Of a stretch of 64,000 nt of DNA, positions 46,198-56,782 are shown piece by piece; position 1 is the stretch's first letter; every line of letters starts with the position of its first letter. The DNA is from Desulfatiglans sp. (GTDB taxonomy: Bacteria > Desulfobacterota > DSM-4660 > Desulfatiglandales > HGW-15): the NCBI GenBank assembly GCA_012513605.1, contig JAAZBV010000155.1, forward strand, positions 41,184 to 105,183. The letters are read 5' to 3'. Under the pieces are notes generated by a model, which was given only the letters and a program-made list of their open reading frames with translations, was not told the DNA's origin and ran no database searches. A program made the translations under genes and the position numbers.

Positions 46198-47586
46198 CTA
46201 ACTCTCTTTCTTCTCAAACCGGTATCTAAACGATCTCATGCTTAAACCCAGTAATTTTGCGGCCTTTTGTTTTGACCCATTACACATCTCCATGGCCTTT
46301 TGCAGGTAGGATTTTTCTATTTCAGCCAAAACAGAATCGAGATTTATCCCCTCCGGAGTTAAATCAGATTGTCTTCTTTGCTTTGCTGCGTCCATGTCAC
46401 GATGAAAATCAGACAGGGTCAGGCTTTCAGGAAGAATAATATTCGAGGTTTCAAGAGCTACGCTTCTTTCTATGATATTTTCGAGTTCCCTGACATTACC
46501 GGGGAAGGAATAGTTCTTAAGGAGGTCAATGGCATATGCAGATATCTTTTTGATATCCTTACCAAGCTCTTTTGAAAAATTTTCAAGAAAGAAGCGGCAT
46601 AATATCTCAAGGTCACCCTCTCGTTTACGCAAAGGCGGCATTACAATCTGGATTACATTAAGCCTGAAAAAGAGGTCCTCGCGAAACCGGTTCTCAACCA
46701 CTTCCCTTTCAAGGGTCTTATTGGTTGCCGATATAAAGCGTACATCCACCCTTTTTTCTTCTGTGCCGCCTACAGAGGTGAATGTCCTTTCCTGTATTAC
46801 CCTCAGGAGCTTAACCTGAATAGCAGGTGTCAATTCTCCGACTTCGTCAAGAAAGACTGTCCCTCCATCTGCCACCTCAAACAGGCCTACCTTATCGTTA
46901 TTAGCCCCTGTAAATGCCCCTTTTTTATAGCCAAACAGTTCACTCTCTATTAAACTTTCCGGTATGCCGGAGCAGTTTATTGCAACAAAGGGTTTATCCT
47001 TACGCGGGCTCTGATTATGTATGGCCCGTGCAGCCAGCTCCTTTCCTGTACCGCTTTCACCTGTAATGAGTATGTTACTCTTTGTGCCTGCAACACGCTC
47101 AATGAGGTCATACACCTTTTTCATCTGTGGGCTTTCCCCTATAATACAATCAAAATGATAGGTATACCCGGAGTCTACATGATCAATAACCTTTTCTGAT
47201 GTATTTGTTCTTCTTGCTGCAAGAGTGTCTTTAACAATCTTTTTAAACTCTTTTACCTTGAATGGCTTGGGGATGTAGTCATAGGCGCCCTCTTTCATGG
47301 CCTCTACGGCTGTATCAGCGGTCGCAAAGGCAGAGATCATAACAACCATTGTCTCAGGGTTTTTTGCCTTGGCCTTTCTTAACACATCAAGGCCATTTAA
47401 ACCCTTCATGCGGATATCGGTCACAATAAGGTCAAAATTAGTACTATCAATCGCACTGCACCCTGTCTCCCCATTATCAGCAAGGGTTACATTATACCCC
47501 TCTCCGGTCAAAAGGATCTCAAGGAACTCCCTCATGCTCCTGTCATCATCAACAACAAGGATATTTGGCGTCTCTTGACCAGACAA
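46198..47586 (-). CDS. NtrC-family sigma-54 response regulator (PilR-like)
   Basis: The 462 residues comprise a receiver domain with phospho-accepting Asp in LIVTDIRMKG (near 56), an AAA+ domain with Walker A GESGTGKE (near 173) and the sigma-54 contact loop GAFTGA (near 222), and a C-terminal Fis-type helix (KQKAAKLLGLSMRSFRYRF). The start is TTG, preceded by GAGGG; it overlaps the pyrC end by 38 bases. No sensor kinase is adjacent. The nearby pilA sigma-54 promoter makes PilR the best guess, with amtB control as an alternative. Confidence 0.85.
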   Translation of the reverse strand: MSGQETPNILVVDDDRSMREFLEILLTGEGYNVTLADNGETGCSAIDSTNFDLIVTDIRMKGLNGLDVLRKAKAKNPETMVVMISAFATADTAVEAMKEGAYDYIPKPFKVKEFKKIVKDTLAARRTNTSEKVIDHVDSGYTYHFDCIIGESPQMKKVYDLIERVAGTKSNILITGESGTGKELAARAIHNQSPRKDKPFVAINCSGIPESLIESELFGYKKGAFTGANNDKVGLFEVADGGTVFLDEVGELTPAIQVKLLRVIQERTFTSVGGTEEKRVDVRFISATNKTLEREVVENRFREDLFFRLNVIQIVMPPLRKREGDLEILCRFFLENFSKELGKDIKKISAYAIDLLKNYSFPGNVRELENIIERSVALETSNIILPESLTLSDFHRDMDAAKQRRQSDLTPEGINLDSVLAEIEKSYLQKAMEMCNGSKQKAAKLLGLSMRSFRYRFEKKES

Positions 47587-48853
47587 TCTTACCCTCTACC
47601 ATTGTAAATATATTTCTACCTTTAAGAGTTACCCCTATAAAAGGGGTGTTCCTGCTTTTTGACAGGATATCATCCTTTTGTAAGACATACTTCTCATCCA
47701 TATCAAATACTGCCAGATCAGCCTTTACACCCTCTTTTATTATGCCTCCCTGTACCCCAAGTATTGTTGCGGGTTGAAGAGACAACTTTTTTATCATCTG
47801 AGGCAGGGTAAGCACCCCTTCCCTTACCAGATTCAGGCAAAGAGGAAGGGCTGTTTCAAGCCCTATAATACCGAATGCTGCCTGATCAAACTCCACCTCC
47901 TTTGCAAGCATATGGTGCGGGGCATGGTCTGTTGCTATTACATCAATAACACCATCTTTTAGCCCCTTTTTAATCGCCTGCACATCTGCCGGTGTCCGCA
48001 ATGGAGGGTTAATCTTGGCGTTAGTGTTATAACCTTCTACAGCAGAATGGTCGAGCGTAAAATAGTGAGGGGCAGTTTCAGCGGTAACAGGTATACCCTT
48101 TTCTTTGGCCAGCCTTATGGCATGTACGCTACCCTCTGTGCTTACATGGGCTATATGAACCGGGCAACCTGTAAATTCCGCCAGTGATATATCCCTTTTT
48201 ATCATGATCTCTTCACTTATCGATGGTATGCCTTTAATGCCTATCCTCGCGGATATACTGCCTTCATGCATATGCCCGCCATTTGAGAGCTCAGTATCTT
48301 CACAGTGAGAAATAACAGTTAGTTTATGGTACTGTGCATATTCAAGGGCCCTCCGCATGATCTCACTGTTTTTAACGGGTGAGCCGTCATCAGAGATGCC
48401 AACTGCCCCAGCCTTTTTAAGTTCGCCAAACTCTGTAAGGTTTAAGCCGTTTCTTCCTACTGTAATGGAAGCAACCGGATAGACCCTTACAATACCCATC
48501 TTTTTAGCCTGGCTTAAAATAAACTCTGTTACAGTGCTGTTATCATTAGCAGGCTCTGTGTTGGGCATACATGCAATTCCGGTGAATCCCCCTGCTGCTG
48601 CGGCAAGGCACCCGCTTTCTATGGTCTCCTTGTATTCTGCGCCCGGTTCCCTGAGGTGTACATGCATATCTATCAGCCCCGGAGCAATATACCTGCCTGA
48701 TAGATCAATGCATTGAACATCTTCCTGTTTATATGACAGCGCCCCTCTATCAAAAACACCTTTAATATATCCGCCATCAATAAGAATATCTTTCTGTTCA
48801 ATGATGAGACTTTCTGTATTGATTAATTCACCATTAATTAGCAGCTTCTTCAC
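47549..48853 (-). CDS. pyrC: Dihydroorotase
   Basis: PyrC closes carbamoyl aspartate to dihydroorotate in pyrimidine synthesis. It is a type I enzyme of about 434 residues. The zinc motif [10 protein letters not shown] is near residue 62, and conserved HCED, HIAHVS and ATDHAPHH segments follow. I place the start at GTG 48853, because GGAGGGG lies about six bases before it; an ATG at 48868 would carry that site inside the frame. It overlaps the end of pyrB and is translationally coupled to it. Confidence 0.92.
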   Translation of the reverse strand: MKKLLINGELINTESLIIEQKDILIDGGYIKGVFDRGALSYKQEDVQCIDLSGRYIAPGLIDMHVHLREPGAEYKETIESGCLAAAAGGFTGIACMPNTEPANDNSTVTEFILSQAKKMGIVRVYPVASITVGRNGLNLTEFGELKKAGAVGISDDGSPVKNSEIMRRALEYAQYHKLTVISHCEDTELSNGGHMHEGSISARIGIKGIPSISEEIMIKRDISLAEFTGCPVHIAHVSTEGSVHAIRLAKEKGIPVTAETAPHYFTLDHSAVEGYNTNAKINPPLRTPADVQAIKKGLKDGVIDVIATDHAPHHMLAKEVEFDQAAFGIIGLETALPLCLNLVREGVLTLPQMIKKLSLQPATILGVQGGIIKEGVKADLAVFDMDEKYVLQKDDILSKSRNTPFIGVTLKGRNIFTMVEGKIVWSRDAKYPCC

Positions 48854-49778
48854 TTCGCGCCCCTCCAAGCAACAGGTAAAGCAAGGCCATTCTTATGGCA
48901 ACGCCATTAGAGACCTGATCAAGGATAACAGAACAGGGGCTGTCACCGATCTGCGGTGAAAGCTCAACACCCCAGTTTACAGGGCCGGGATGCATTAGTA
49001 TTGCGCCCTCTTTGGCCCTGCACAGTGTTTTTTCACTTATCCCAAAAAAATTAGAATATTCCTTTGTGCTCGGGAAGAGTGACTTGCTCTGTCTCTCAAG
49101 CTGAACCCTTAAGGCCATTATCACATCCTTGTTTATAAAAGCTTCAGCGGGATTATTAACTACCTCAACCCCTAATTCCCTCACATCATGAGGGATCATT
49201 GTTGGGGGCCCGGATATTGTAACCTCTGCCCCCATCTTTGTAAGCCCTATAATATTTGACCTTGCCACACGGCTATGTGATATATCTCCAATTATGGCAA
49301 CCTTGAGACCATCGATTCGCCCCTTTTTTTCCTTTATTGTATATAGATCAAGCAATGCCTGTGAAGGATGTTCATGTGCGCCATCACCTGCATTAATTAT
49401 GGATGCTGATATTTTATCTGCAAGGAGATGCGGCGCCCCGCTTGACGAATGTCTCAACACAATAATATCAGGATTCATCGCCTGAAGATTTTTTGCAGTA
49501 TCTATAAGTGTCTCACCTTTTACCATACTGCTTCCGGAGGATGACAGGCTGAATGTATCTGCGCTCAGCCGTTTTGCAGCAATCTCAAAGGAGGTTTTTG
49601 TCCGGGTGCTTGGTTCATGGAAAAAAAGAACAACTGTTTTTCCCCTGAGTGTTGGCACCTTTTTAATATCCCTTGTGGAGATCTCTTTAAATGATTCTGC
49701 TGTTTGAAGAATAAGATTGATATCACTGACAGATAACTGACCCATGCCTAACAGATTTTTATGATTAAACAGGCTCAT
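48834..49778 (-). CDS. pyrB: Aspartate carbamoyltransferase catalytic subunit
   Basis: PyrB joins carbamoyl phosphate and aspartate. The 314 residues contain the carbamoyl-phosphate motif [13 protein letters not shown] near residue 54 and the HPSQALLD motif near 138. No pyrI regulatory subunit follows; pyrC does, so it is a pyrB-pyrC operon. The start has GGAG seven bases upstream and overlaps the stop of a leader ORF that runs through a terminator hairpin. Confidence 0.95.
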   Translation of the reverse strand: MSLFNHKNLLGMGQLSVSDINLILQTAESFKEISTRDIKKVPTLRGKTVVLFFHEPSTRTKTSFEIAAKRLSADTFSLSSSGSSMVKGETLIDTAKNLQAMNPDIIVLRHSSSGAPHLLADKISASIINAGDGAHEHPSQALLDLYTIKEKKGRIDGLKVAIIGDISHSRVARSNIIGLTKMGAEVTISGPPTMIPHDVRELGVEVVNNPAEAFINKDVIMALRVQLERQSKSLFPSTKEYSNFFGISEKTLCRAKEGAILMHPGPVNWGVELSPQIGDSPCSVILDQVSNGVAIRMALLYLLLGGARSEEAAN

Positions 49779-49858
49779 ATAGCTCCGTGAAAAAAAACCT
49801 CCTTACCGTGTAACCGGTAAGGAGGTTTTTCCCAATTTTGGACAAGTAAGTTTGCCAT
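49775..49858 (-). CDS. Possible pyr leader peptide ORF
   Basis: A 27-codon frame (start [14 protein letters not shown]) opens in the pyrB leader about 40 bp after the -10 box. It reads straight through both arms of the terminator hairpin and stops at a TGA that overlaps the pyrB ATG (ATGA). This is the geometry of leader-peptide attenuation as in E. coli pyrBI. It lacks a clear ribosome binding site, so it could be chance. Confidence 0.35.
   Translation of the reverse strand: MANLLVQNWEKPPYRLHGKEVFFHGAI
49790..49830 (-). terminator. Terminator/attenuator hairpin before pyrB
   Basis: Arms CCTCCTTACCG and CGGTAAGGAGG pair perfectly around a 6-nt loop, followed on the minus strand by eight T residues. 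It ends only about 11 bases before the pyrB start codon and lies downstream of a promoter, so it should control pyrBC as an attenuator. It may also end the ribosomal operon. The A-run on the other side makes it potentially bidirectional. Confidence 0.8.
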
Positions 49859-49894
49859 TTGCTTTTATATATTAAGTGTTTTTGAAATCCAGGT

Positions 49895-49923
49895 ATCCTA
49901 GCAAATGAGCTCTAATTGGTCAA
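49895..49923 (-). promoter_or_regulatory. Sigma-70 type promoter of pyrBC
   Basis: Minus-strand TTGACC (49923-49918) and TAGGAT (49900-49895) are separated by 17 bases. The predicted start lies about 60 bp before the attenuator hairpin, giving a short leader transcript. Confidence 0.65.
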
Positions 49924-50000
49924 GCACTCAAACTGTAAATATTCAGACTTTATTTTTTTTATCCTGTAAATATCTTTTAACTGCTTATTTTAAAGTGATA

Positions 50001-50414
50001 TTATTTTGTGCCATCTTCAGAAGTTATATCCTTTTTTGCAGCCTTTTTTGCCATTTCATCAGAATTAAGTAATTGAACAATAGAGACAGCCGCAGCATCA
50101 CCATGCCTGAAACCGTTTTTTATTATCCTTAGATACCCGCCCTGTCTGTTCAGATACCCGTTCTTTATGTCGTCAAAAAGTTTATGGGTAATAGTTTTTT
50201 CACTCATATAGGATATTGCGAGCCTTCTTGAGTGCAGATCGCCCTTTTTGGCAAGTGTAATAAGCTTTTCAGCTATTGGTTTCAGTTCCTTTGCCTTAGC
50301 ATCTGTTGTTTCAATCTTTCCATATTTGAAAAGAGATGTAACCATATTTCGGTACATTGCCTTTCTATGGCTTGAGTTACGTCCAAGTCTTCTACCGCTA
50401 TTTTGATGCCTCAT
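50001..50414 (-). CDS. rplQ: 50S ribosomal protein L17
   Basis: Last gene of the ribosomal superoperon. The 137 residues start with the family pattern MRHQNSGRRLGRNSSHRKAM. A lysine-rich C-terminal tail extends it slightly beyond the shortest homologues. It follows rpoA by two bases. About 170 bp later comes a hairpin terminator that also serves the pyrB leader. Confidence 0.95.
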   Translation of the reverse strand: MRHQNSGRRLGRNSSHRKAMYRNMVTSLFKYGKIETTDAKAKELKPIAEKLITLAKKGDLHSRRLAISYMSEKTITHKLFDDIKNGYLNRQGGYLRIIKNGFRHGDAAAVSIVQLLNSDEMAKKAAKKDITSEDGTK

Positions 50415-50416
50415 TT

Positions 50417-51451
50417 TTAATCTTCCTTTTCGCTTTCATCTTCATCATCTGCAATCTCAGGGGCTGCTGATGGAAATCTATCAATCTTCATGCCCAATCC
50501 TAATCCCATTTCTGAAAGTATGGCCTTGATCTCGTTAAGGGATTTCCTGCCAAAGTTTTTAGTTTTGAGCATCTCTGCTTCGGTCTTCTGTACCAGCTCC
50601 CCGATCATGGTTATCTCAGCATTTTTCAGACAGTTCGCAGACCTGACAGACAATTCAAGCTCTGAAACCGGCCTGAAAAGATTTTCATTAAGCTTGTCGC
50701 TCTCTTCCTCTTCCTCTATTTCATCAGGCTCTGCCTCTTCTTCAAAATTTATAAAGGGCGTCATCTGCTCTTTAAGTATCTTGGCAGAGTATGAGAGTGC
50801 ATCTTCAGGTAATACGCTGCCATCTGTAAATATCTCTATGGTCAGCCTGTCATAATCTGTTTTCTGACCCACCCTGGCATTCGAAATGATATAATTCACC
50901 TTCTTTATGGGTGAAAAGCTGGCGTCAATAAGTATTTCACCGATTTCATTATTGGACGCGGAGTCTTTTTCAGCCGGTACATAACCCTTACCCATCTTGA
51001 CAACCATCTCCATATTGAGTTTTCCTTTTTTACTCAATGTGGCTATCTGTTTTTCCGGATTCAGGATCTCCACCTCTTCATTTTGGCTGATATCCCCTGC
51101 TGTAACGACTCCTTCCCCATCTACAGACAGGCTAAGCACCGCTTCTTCAACATCTATCAACCTTAGATTGATCTCCTTAAGGTTCAGGATGATTTCAGTA
51201 ACATCCTCGATAACCCCCGGTATAGAGGAAAACTCATGAACGACATTATCAAATTTAACCGAAACTATCGCTGCACCCTGCAATGAGGATAGTAAAATAC
51301 GCCTCAGGGCGTTTCCGATAGTTATACCAAAACCCCTTTCAAGTGGTTCACATACAAATTTACCGTAAAAAGCAGATCTTGTTTCAGACTCTATTTCAAT
51401 GCTTTTCGGTTTAATCAATTCACGCCAGTTTCTTGCTTTAAGATCTCCCAA
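50417..51451 (-). CDS. rpoA: RNA polymerase alpha subunit
   Basis: Alpha forms the dimer that nucleates RNA polymerase and contacts activators. The N-terminal domain ([17 protein letters not shown] near residue 40) and the C-terminal domain (about 260-325) are intact. The linker and tail are unusually acidic (runs of Glu near 240-250 and at the end). I prefer a TTG start at 51451, which has GGAGGT six bases upstream, over an ATG at 51475 that lacks a ribosome binding site and would add eight residues. Confidence 0.93.
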   Translation of the reverse strand: MGDLKARNWRELIKPKSIEIESETRSAFYGKFVCEPLERGFGITIGNALRRILLSSLQGAAIVSVKFDNVVHEFSSIPGVIEDVTEIILNLKEINLRLIDVEEAVLSLSVDGEGVVTAGDISQNEEVEILNPEKQIATLSKKGKLNMEMVVKMGKGYVPAEKDSASNNEIGEILIDASFSPIKKVNYIISNARVGQKTDYDRLTIEIFTDGSVLPEDALSYSAKILKEQMTPFINFEEEAEPDEIEEEEESDKLNENLFRPVSELELSVRSANCLKNAEITMIGELVQKTEAEMLKTKNFGRKSLNEIKAILSEMGLGLGMKIDRFPSAAPEIADDEDESEKED

Positions 51452-51505
51452 AAAAGTACCTCCACTATGATACATGAGATTTTATTAAAGGATTAAAATC
51501 AACTC

Positions 51506-52135
51506 CTATTTGGAATACAACTCAACTATAAGCTGTTCCTGCATAGGCATAGTCAGGTCTTCCCTGTTGGGAATAGCCGTCAGAGTGCCACGATATTTAT
51601 CTTTATCAAGATCGATCCAGGCAGGAATTCCTCTGCGAACTACTGTCTCCAACGAATCAAGAATGACCTTCGACTTTCTGCTTTTTTCCTTTACCTCAAT
51701 ACAATCTCCTTTAGAGACCTGAAATGAAGGAATATTTATCTTTTGGCCATTAACTGTAAAATGATTCTGTCTAACCAGTTGCCTTGCCTGACTCCTTGAA
51801 GATGCAAAACCCATCCTGTAAATAACATTATCAATCCTGCATTCAAGAAAAAGCAGAAGATTTGTACCAGTGATACCTTTTTGCCTTTCAGCATTATAAT
51901 AGTATTTTCTAAACTGCCTTTCCAGAACGCCGTATATTCTTTTAACTTTTTGCTTTTCTCTAAGCTGCAGCTGATAGTCGGAAACCTTGCCTCCCCGTCT
52001 CTGGCCATGCTGACCGGGCGCATATGGTCTTCTTTCAAAGGCGCATTTATCACTGTAGCAGCGATCCCCCTTTAGAAAGAGTTTGAGATTCTCTCTTCTG
52101 CACAACCTACATGATGAATCTGTATATCTGGCCAA
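51506..52135 (-). CDS. rpsD: 30S ribosomal protein S4
   Basis: The 209-residue primary 16S rRNA-binding protein has an N-terminal Cys set ([18 protein letters not shown]) that forms a zinc site in this S4 type, and an S4 RNA-binding domain near [19 protein letters not shown]. It lies between rpsK and rpoA. A 132-bp spacer with a hairpin (52222-52250) separates it from rpsK, larger than the other gaps here. Confidence 0.95.
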   Translation of the reverse strand: MARYTDSSCRLCRRENLKLFLKGDRCYSDKCAFERRPYAPGQHGQRRGGKVSDYQLQLREKQKVKRIYGVLERQFRKYYYNAERQKGITGTNLLLFLECRIDNVIYRMGFASSRSQARQLVRQNHFTVNGQKINIPSFQVSKGDCIEVKEKSRKSKVILDSLETVVRRGIPAWIDLDKDKYRGTLTAIPNREDLTMPMQEQLIVELYSK

Positions 52136-52221
52136 TCCTAGCCTCCTAATCTATTGATCAAAAATTTCTTATCTTAATATCATCTATCAATAAAAATGAA
52201 TAACTTTCAAACCCATTGTTG

Positions 52222-52250
52222 ACAAATCAAACCCATTCGATCTGATTTGT
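52222..52250 (-). promoter_or_regulatory. Hairpin in the rpsK-rpsD spacer
   Basis: ACAAATCA (minus strand, 52250-52243) pairs perfectly with TGATTTGT (52229-52222). It lies in the leader of rpsD and has no T-run. It could be a processing site or a feedback-binding structure for S4, but this is only a guess from position. Confidence 0.3.
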
Positions 52251-52267
52251 ATTGATAAATGAGATAT

Positions 52268-52663
52268 TTATACCCTTCTTCTCTTTGGAGGGCGACACCC
52301 GTTATGAGGTATCGGGGTAACATCTCTTATTATGCTTACTGTAAAACCCTCAACCTGCAAAGCGCGTAATGCTGCTTCTCTGCCTACTCCAGGACCTTTT
52401 ACCCTTACTTCAGCAGTTTTAAGCCCCTGTTCCATTGCGGCCTTTAATGCACCCTGAGCAGCCATCTGGGCTGCGTATGGTGTGCTCTTTTTTGACCCCT
52501 TGAAACCGTGCCTTCCAGCAGTGGAATCTGATATAACATTACCTTCAGTGTCAGTAATGGTGATTATCGTATTATTAAAGGTGGAGCAAATATGCACTAT
52601 ACCGTTAGGTACTGATTTTTTTTCCTTCTTTATCTTTTTCCCTTTATTTACACGTTTTGCCAT
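52268..52663 (-). CDS. rpsK: 30S ribosomal protein S11
   Basis: The 131 residues show the S11 core [19 protein letters not shown] and the C-terminal [15 protein letters not shown] near the mRNA exit site. The N-terminus is Lys-rich. It follows rpsM with an 18-bp gap. Confidence 0.96.
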   Translation of the reverse strand: MAKRVNKGKKIKKEKKSVPNGIVHICSTFNNTIITITDTEGNVISDSTAGRHGFKGSKKSTPYAAQMAAQGALKAAMEQGLKTAEVRVKGPGVGREAALRALQVEGFTVSIIRDVTPIPHNGCRPPKRRRV

Positions 52664-52681
52664 AGTTGTAAACTGATCTCC

Positions 52682-53053
52682 TTATTTTTTCCTTTTGCCC
52701 ATTATTGATTTGCTGGGGCCTTTTCTGGTCCTTGCATTCGTGCTTGTCCTTTGACCTCTTACCGGTAAACCCCTTCTGTGCCTAATACCGCGATACAGAC
52801 CCAAGTCCATTAATCTCTTGATATTCATGGAGACATCGCGTCTCAAATCACCTTCAACCTTATGTTTTTCATCAATAATACTTCTTATATCCGAGATCTG
52901 GTTTTCAGTTAGATCATCAGCCTTCGTATCATAATCAATACCGCACTCATTAAGTATTTTTTGAGAACCGCTTCTTCCTATCCCAAAAATATAGGTAAGC
53001 GCAATCTCGATTCTTTTATTCTTCGGTAAATCTACCCCTGCAATTCTTGCCAA
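52682..53053 (-). CDS. rpsM: 30S ribosomal protein S13
   Basis: The 123-residue protein starts [20 protein letters not shown] and has the helix-two-turn-helix part [13 protein letters not shown], then the basic tail [17 protein letters not shown]. It opens the alpha operon section, directly after rpmJ. Confidence 0.96.
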   Translation of the reverse strand: MARIAGVDLPKNKRIEIALTYIFGIGRSGSQKILNECGIDYDTKADDLTENQISDIRSIIDEKHKVEGDLRRDVSMNIKRLMDLGLYRGIRHRRGLPVRGQRTSTNARTRKGPSKSIMGKRKK

Positions 53054-53104
53054 GTTATTTCTCCTTTTATGATATGAAATAAACCATATTATCGACGCAA
53101 CAAG

Positions 53105-53218
53105 TTAGCCCTGTCTCTGTTTATGTCTGGGGTTTTCACAGATAACTCTCAAAACACCCTTGCGTTTAATTATCTTGCACTTGCTACACATTTTTTTAAC
53201 TGATGCTCTTACTTTCAT
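53105..53218 (-). CDS. rpmJ: 50S ribosomal protein L36
   Basis: The 37-residue gene between secY and rpsM starts [20 protein letters not shown]. It is the zinc-binding (C+) form, with C11, C14, C27 and H32. The start has no close rival. It is easily missed because of its size. Confidence 0.93.
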   Translation of the reverse strand: MKVRASVKKMCSKCKIIKRKGVLRVICENPRHKQRQG

Positions 53219-53249
53219 GATAAATAATTCTCCTGAATAATCCTGCAAC

Positions 53250-54563
53250 CTATCTGTGTTTACCAATTCCTTTTTTCATGAATCCTTCGTAATGTCTCAT
53301 CATCATATGCGATTCAATCTGATTGGCGGTATCCATAGCGACTCCTACCACAATAAGCAGGGATGTTCCACCAAAATAATAGGGCATGTTTGCCTTATAC
53401 ATCAATATCTGAGGAAGTATACACACTAAAGATATATAAATCGCTCCCCCTAGTGTTAACCTGGTCATTACCTTATCAATATATTCGGCAGTGTTTTTGC
53501 CTGGCCTGATACCCGGTATAAAGCCACCCTGTTTCTTCATGTTTTCGGCTATATCCATAGGATTATAATTTACGGCTGTATAGAAATAGCAGAAAAATAT
53601 TATAAAGAGCACATAGATTACATTATAAATAACATGTCCGGGGTTCATTGAATTTGTTATAGCTTGTAACCACGGTATATTGTTAACATCAACAAAATTT
53701 GAAACCATAAGAGGAAATGAGAGTATAGAAGAGGCAAATATTGGAGGTATAACTCCTGCTGCATTTATCTTTAATGGTAAATGGGTGCTCTGCCCACCAT
53801 ACATGCGCCTGCCAACTACCCTTTTAGCATATTGCACAGGAATTCTTCTCTGGCCTCTCTCCATAAACACAACAAATGCGGTAACTGCAACCATTACAAT
53901 TATAATTATCGCCATAAGGAAAATGCTTATCTGCCCTGCGCTCATGAGGCTTATAACCCTGTAAAAAGCGGGCCAGAACCCTGCTACTATGCCAGAAAAA
54001 ATTATGAGTGAGATGCCGTTTCCTATTCCTCTTTCAGTAATCTGCTCACCAAGCCACATTAGAAACGACGTCCCTGCAGTGAGTGTAATGATTGTAAGTA
54101 ATCTGAATCCCCATCCACCCGATGCAACAATCATGGCGCCACCAGGAGCGCTCATTCTTTCAAGACTGATTGCTATACCAAACCCTTGGATTATGCTCAA
54201 TATAACAGTTCCATAACGCGTATACTGGGTTATCTTTTTTCTTCCCTGTTCACCTTCCTTGCGCAGTTTTTCAAGATGAGGAACAACCACTGCAAGAAGC
54301 TGTAAAATGATAGAAGAGGTTATATAGGGCATTATTCCCAATGCCATAACAGACGCCCTGCTTAAAGCCCCGCCGGAAAACATATCTATAAGGGCGAAAG
54401 GATTTCCCTGAATAGAGTTAAATAATTCAGTTAGAGCTTCACCGTTAATACCGGGGGTAGGCAGAATACAGCCCAGTCTATACACAATTAGCATTAGCAA
54501 TGTGAAGATAAGCCTTTTTTTCAGCTCTGGAATTTTAGGAATATTTTGTATACTGCCTAGCAA
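53250..54563 (-). CDS. secY: Preprotein translocase subunit SecY
   Basis: The 437-residue protein is the channel of the Sec translocase, with ten membrane segments. Recognisable parts are [17 protein letters not shown] in helix 1, the plug region [19 protein letters not shown], and [16 protein letters not shown] at the C-terminus. It follows rplO and precedes rpmJ directly; the adk, map and infA genes often found here are missing. Confidence 0.96.
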   Translation of the reverse strand: MLGSIQNIPKIPELKKRLIFTLLMLIVYRLGCILPTPGINGEALTELFNSIQGNPFALIDMFSGGALSRASVMALGIMPYITSSIILQLLAVVVPHLEKLRKEGEQGRKKITQYTRYGTVILSIIQGFGIAISLERMSAPGGAMIVASGGWGFRLLTIITLTAGTSFLMWLGEQITERGIGNGISLIIFSGIVAGFWPAFYRVISLMSAGQISIFLMAIIIIVMVAVTAFVVFMERGQRRIPVQYAKRVVGRRMYGGQSTHLPLKINAAGVIPPIFASSILSFPLMVSNFVDVNNIPWLQAITNSMNPGHVIYNVIYVLFIIFFCYFYTAVNYNPMDIAENMKKQGGFIPGIRPGKNTAEYIDKVMTRLTLGGAIYISLVCILPQILMYKANMPYYFGGTSLLIVVGVAMDTANQIESHMMMRHYEGFMKKGIGKHR

Positions 54564-54584
54564 GGTTAGTATTCTCCAAAAAAA

Positions 54585-55031
54585 TTATGGTCTGATAAAC
54601 TCGATCTTTCCGCCAGCGGCTTCGATCTTTTTAATAGCTTCCTTACTCGCCATGTCCACTTTTATCTCAACAGGGTGATTCAAGTCTCCATTGCCGAGAA
54701 GCTTTATCCCATTTTTTGCGCCCTTATACAGTCCCAGCTCTTTCAATTTTTCCTGATCTATTGATACACCAGCTTCACACCTGTTAAGATCACGGATGTT
54801 GATGATATCATACACCTTCTTAAAATGATTTGTGAATCCTCTTTTTGGCAGCCTTCTATGTAAAGGCATCTGACCGCCTTCAAATGCCGGCCCAACGCTG
54901 GCGCCTGATCTGGCCTTTTGTCCCTTATGCCCTTTACATGATGTTTTTCCATGGCCTGAGCCTGGTCCTCTACCAACCCTTTTTTTACTTTTCCTTGAGC
55001 CTTCTGCGGGGGAAAGATCATTTAACTTCAT
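54585..55031 (-). CDS. rplO: 50S ribosomal protein L15
   Basis: 148 residues from the ATG at 55031 (MKLNDLSPAEGSRK), which sits seven bases after GGGAG; an ATG three bases earlier is equally possible and a longer frame from 55058 is unlikely. The GRGPGSGHGKTSCKGHKGQ Gly-rich extension is typical of L15. Confidence 0.94.
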   Translation of the reverse strand: MKLNDLSPAEGSRKSKKRVGRGPGSGHGKTSCKGHKGQKARSGASVGPAFEGGQMPLHRRLPKRGFTNHFKKVYDIINIRDLNRCEAGVSIDQEKLKELGLYKGAKNGIKLLGNGDLNHPVEIKVDMASKEAIKKIEAAGGKIEFIRP

Positions 55032-55047
55032 CATTATCTCCCAATGA

Positions 55048-55227
55048 TTATATTTCAACCTTTACCATGTATAATACCTTTTCTATCATTCCTCTGATAG
55101 GAGCAGTATTATTCAGGCAAACGGTTCTATTCAATTTTGTTAATCCCAGACCTTTTAATGTTTCCCTGATTCTTTTATTTTTTCCAATACCACTTTTAAC
55201 CAGGGTTAATTTTATTTTATCAGCCAT
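55048..55227 (-). CDS. rpmD: 50S ribosomal protein L30
   Basis: The 59-residue gene lies between rpsE and rplO. It reads MADKIKLTLVKSGIGKNKRI at the start, with the conserved LGLTKLNRTV motif and NTAPIRGMIEKV near the end. It is just below common size cut-offs. Confidence 0.93.
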   Translation of the reverse strand: MADKIKLTLVKSGIGKNKRIRETLKGLGLTKLNRTVCLNNTAPIRGMIEKVLYMVKVEI

Positions 55228-55249
55228 AATAAAATCTCGTTCTTTATAA

Positions 55250-55747
55250 TTAAGTTAACATTTCCTGAAGAGTCTTACTCCTTCTGGATGCAATTTCTTC
55301 AGGTGTCCTCAGAGTGCAAAGCCCTTTAATTGTCGCCCTTACAAGATTATGCGGATTATTTGAACCCAGGCATTTTGAAAGAATATTCTGAATGCCAACA
55401 GCTTCAAGTACAGCCCTTACAGCCCCGCCTGCAATAACACCTGTTCCTGGGCCGGCTGGTTTAATAAGTACACGACCAGCTCCCCATTTACCGATGGCCT
55501 CGTGCGGTATGGTGCCGTCCTTTATGCTGACAGCCTTCATGCTCTTTCTAGCCTTTTCTACCCCTTTTCTAATAGCCTCGGGGACCTCATTGGCCTTTCC
55601 AAGACCAAATCCAATAAGGCCTTTTCCATCACCAACAATTACTATTGCGCTAAAACTGAATCTACGTCCACCCTTTACAACCTTGGCAACCCTGCTTATA
55701 TGGACGACTTTTTCAATGAATTCATTCCCGCTTTCTTCTTTAAACAA
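55250..55747 (-). CDS. rpsE: 30S ribosomal protein S5
   Basis: The 165 residues include the double-stranded RNA-binding part [18 protein letters not shown] and the C-terminal [17 protein letters not shown]5 helps decoding accuracy. It follows rplR and precedes rpmD. Confidence 0.96.
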   Translation of the reverse strand: MFKEESGNEFIEKVVHISRVAKVVKGGRRFSFSAIVIVGDGKGLIGFGLGKANEVPEAIRKGVEKARKSMKAVSIKDGTIPHEAIGKWGAGRVLIKPAGPGTGVIAGGAVRAVLEAVGIQNILSKCLGSNNPHNLVRATIKGLCTLRTPEEIASRRSKTLQEMLT

Positions 55748-55797
55748 TGCCTGTCTCCTTGATTGCTGACTTAATAATTTAGAAATCCCTTTAAAAC

Positions 55798-56166
55798 CTA
55801 GAATTCCAGACCGCCTTCTCTAGCTGCTTCAGCAAGTGATTTTACTCGTCCATGATACAGAAACCCGTTTCTGTCAAAGACTACCTTTTTAATGCCTTTT
55901 TCAAGGGCTTTCTGTGCGATCAATTTACCTATCATTGAAGCGCCTTCAATGTTTCCACCCTTTCCTGTCATTGTATCTCTTACCTCCTTCGATATAGAGG
56001 AGATCTGAACAAGGGTATTGAAACTTGTATCATCAATAATCTGTGCGTATATATTTTTTGCACTCCTGAACACTGAAAGCCTCGGACGTTCGGCTGTACC
56101 CGTTACTTTATTCCTTAAGCGCTTTTTTCTTTTTTCTCTTGATTCTGCTCTTCTTACTATTGCCAT
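55798..56166 (-). CDS. rplR: 50S ribosomal protein L18
   Basis: The 122-residue 5S rRNA-binding protein contains [19 protein letters not shown] and ends [14 protein letters not shown], both diagnostic. It lies between rplF and rpsE. Confidence 0.96.
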   Translation of the reverse strand: MAIVRRAESREKRKKRLRNKVTGTAERPRLSVFRSAKNIYAQIIDDTSFNTLVQISSISKEVRDTMTGKGGNIEGASMIGKLIAQKALEKGIKKVVFDRNGFLYHGRVKSLAEAAREGGLEF

Positions 56167-56194
56167 TTTATAATCCTGTTAATAATAATCCGTT

Positions 56195-56734
56195 CTAATC
56201 TCTGGATCCGGACTTTCCAGCTTTTCTTTGAATTACTTCCGCCGCATACTTGATACCCTTTCCTTTATAGGGTTCAGGCCTTCTGAAACCCCTGATCTTT
56301 GCGGCGGTCTCACCAAGAAGCTCATTATCAATTCCGCTTAGTGTAATCTTGGACTTATCAATAGTTGCATCTATTCCATTGGGAAGCTCATAAACAACAG
56401 GGTGCGAATAACCCAGATTGAATGTAGCCTTTCTCCCTGAAACCTCTGCCTTGTACCCTACCCCAACTATTTCAAGTATCCGTTCAAACCCCTTTGATAC
56501 ACCCTTTACCATATTTGCTACCAAAGCCCTGAACAGACCATGACAAGCATTGCACTCTTTTGAATCATCCTTGGCAGTTATCAAAAGTGTATCATTTTCG
56601 ATATTCAAACTGACATTGGGGTTAATCTGCCTTTTAAGCTCACCTTTAGGCCCCTTGACAGTAATCATGTCATCTTTAATATCGATTTTAACATCCTTAG
56701 GGATTTGAATAGGCATTTTGCCTATGCGTGACAT
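56195..56734 (-). CDS. rplF: 50S ribosomal protein L6
   Basis: The 179 residues start MSRIGKMPIQIPKDV and end with the conserved RRPEPYKGKGIKYAAEVIQR. It has two similar beta-rich domains. It lies between rpsH and rplR in standard spc order. Confidence 0.96.
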   Translation of the reverse strand: MSRIGKMPIQIPKDVKIDIKDDMITVKGPKGELKRQINPNVSLNIENDTLLITAKDDSKECNACHGLFRALVANMVKGVSKGFERILEIVGVGYKAEVSGRKATFNLGYSHPVVYELPNGIDATIDKSKITLSGIDNELLGETAAKIRGFRRPEPYKGKGIKYAAEVIQRKAGKSGSRD

Positions 56735-56782
56735 TTATTACCTCCAGTTAATAGATCATAATACGATAGATAAAACACGAAA

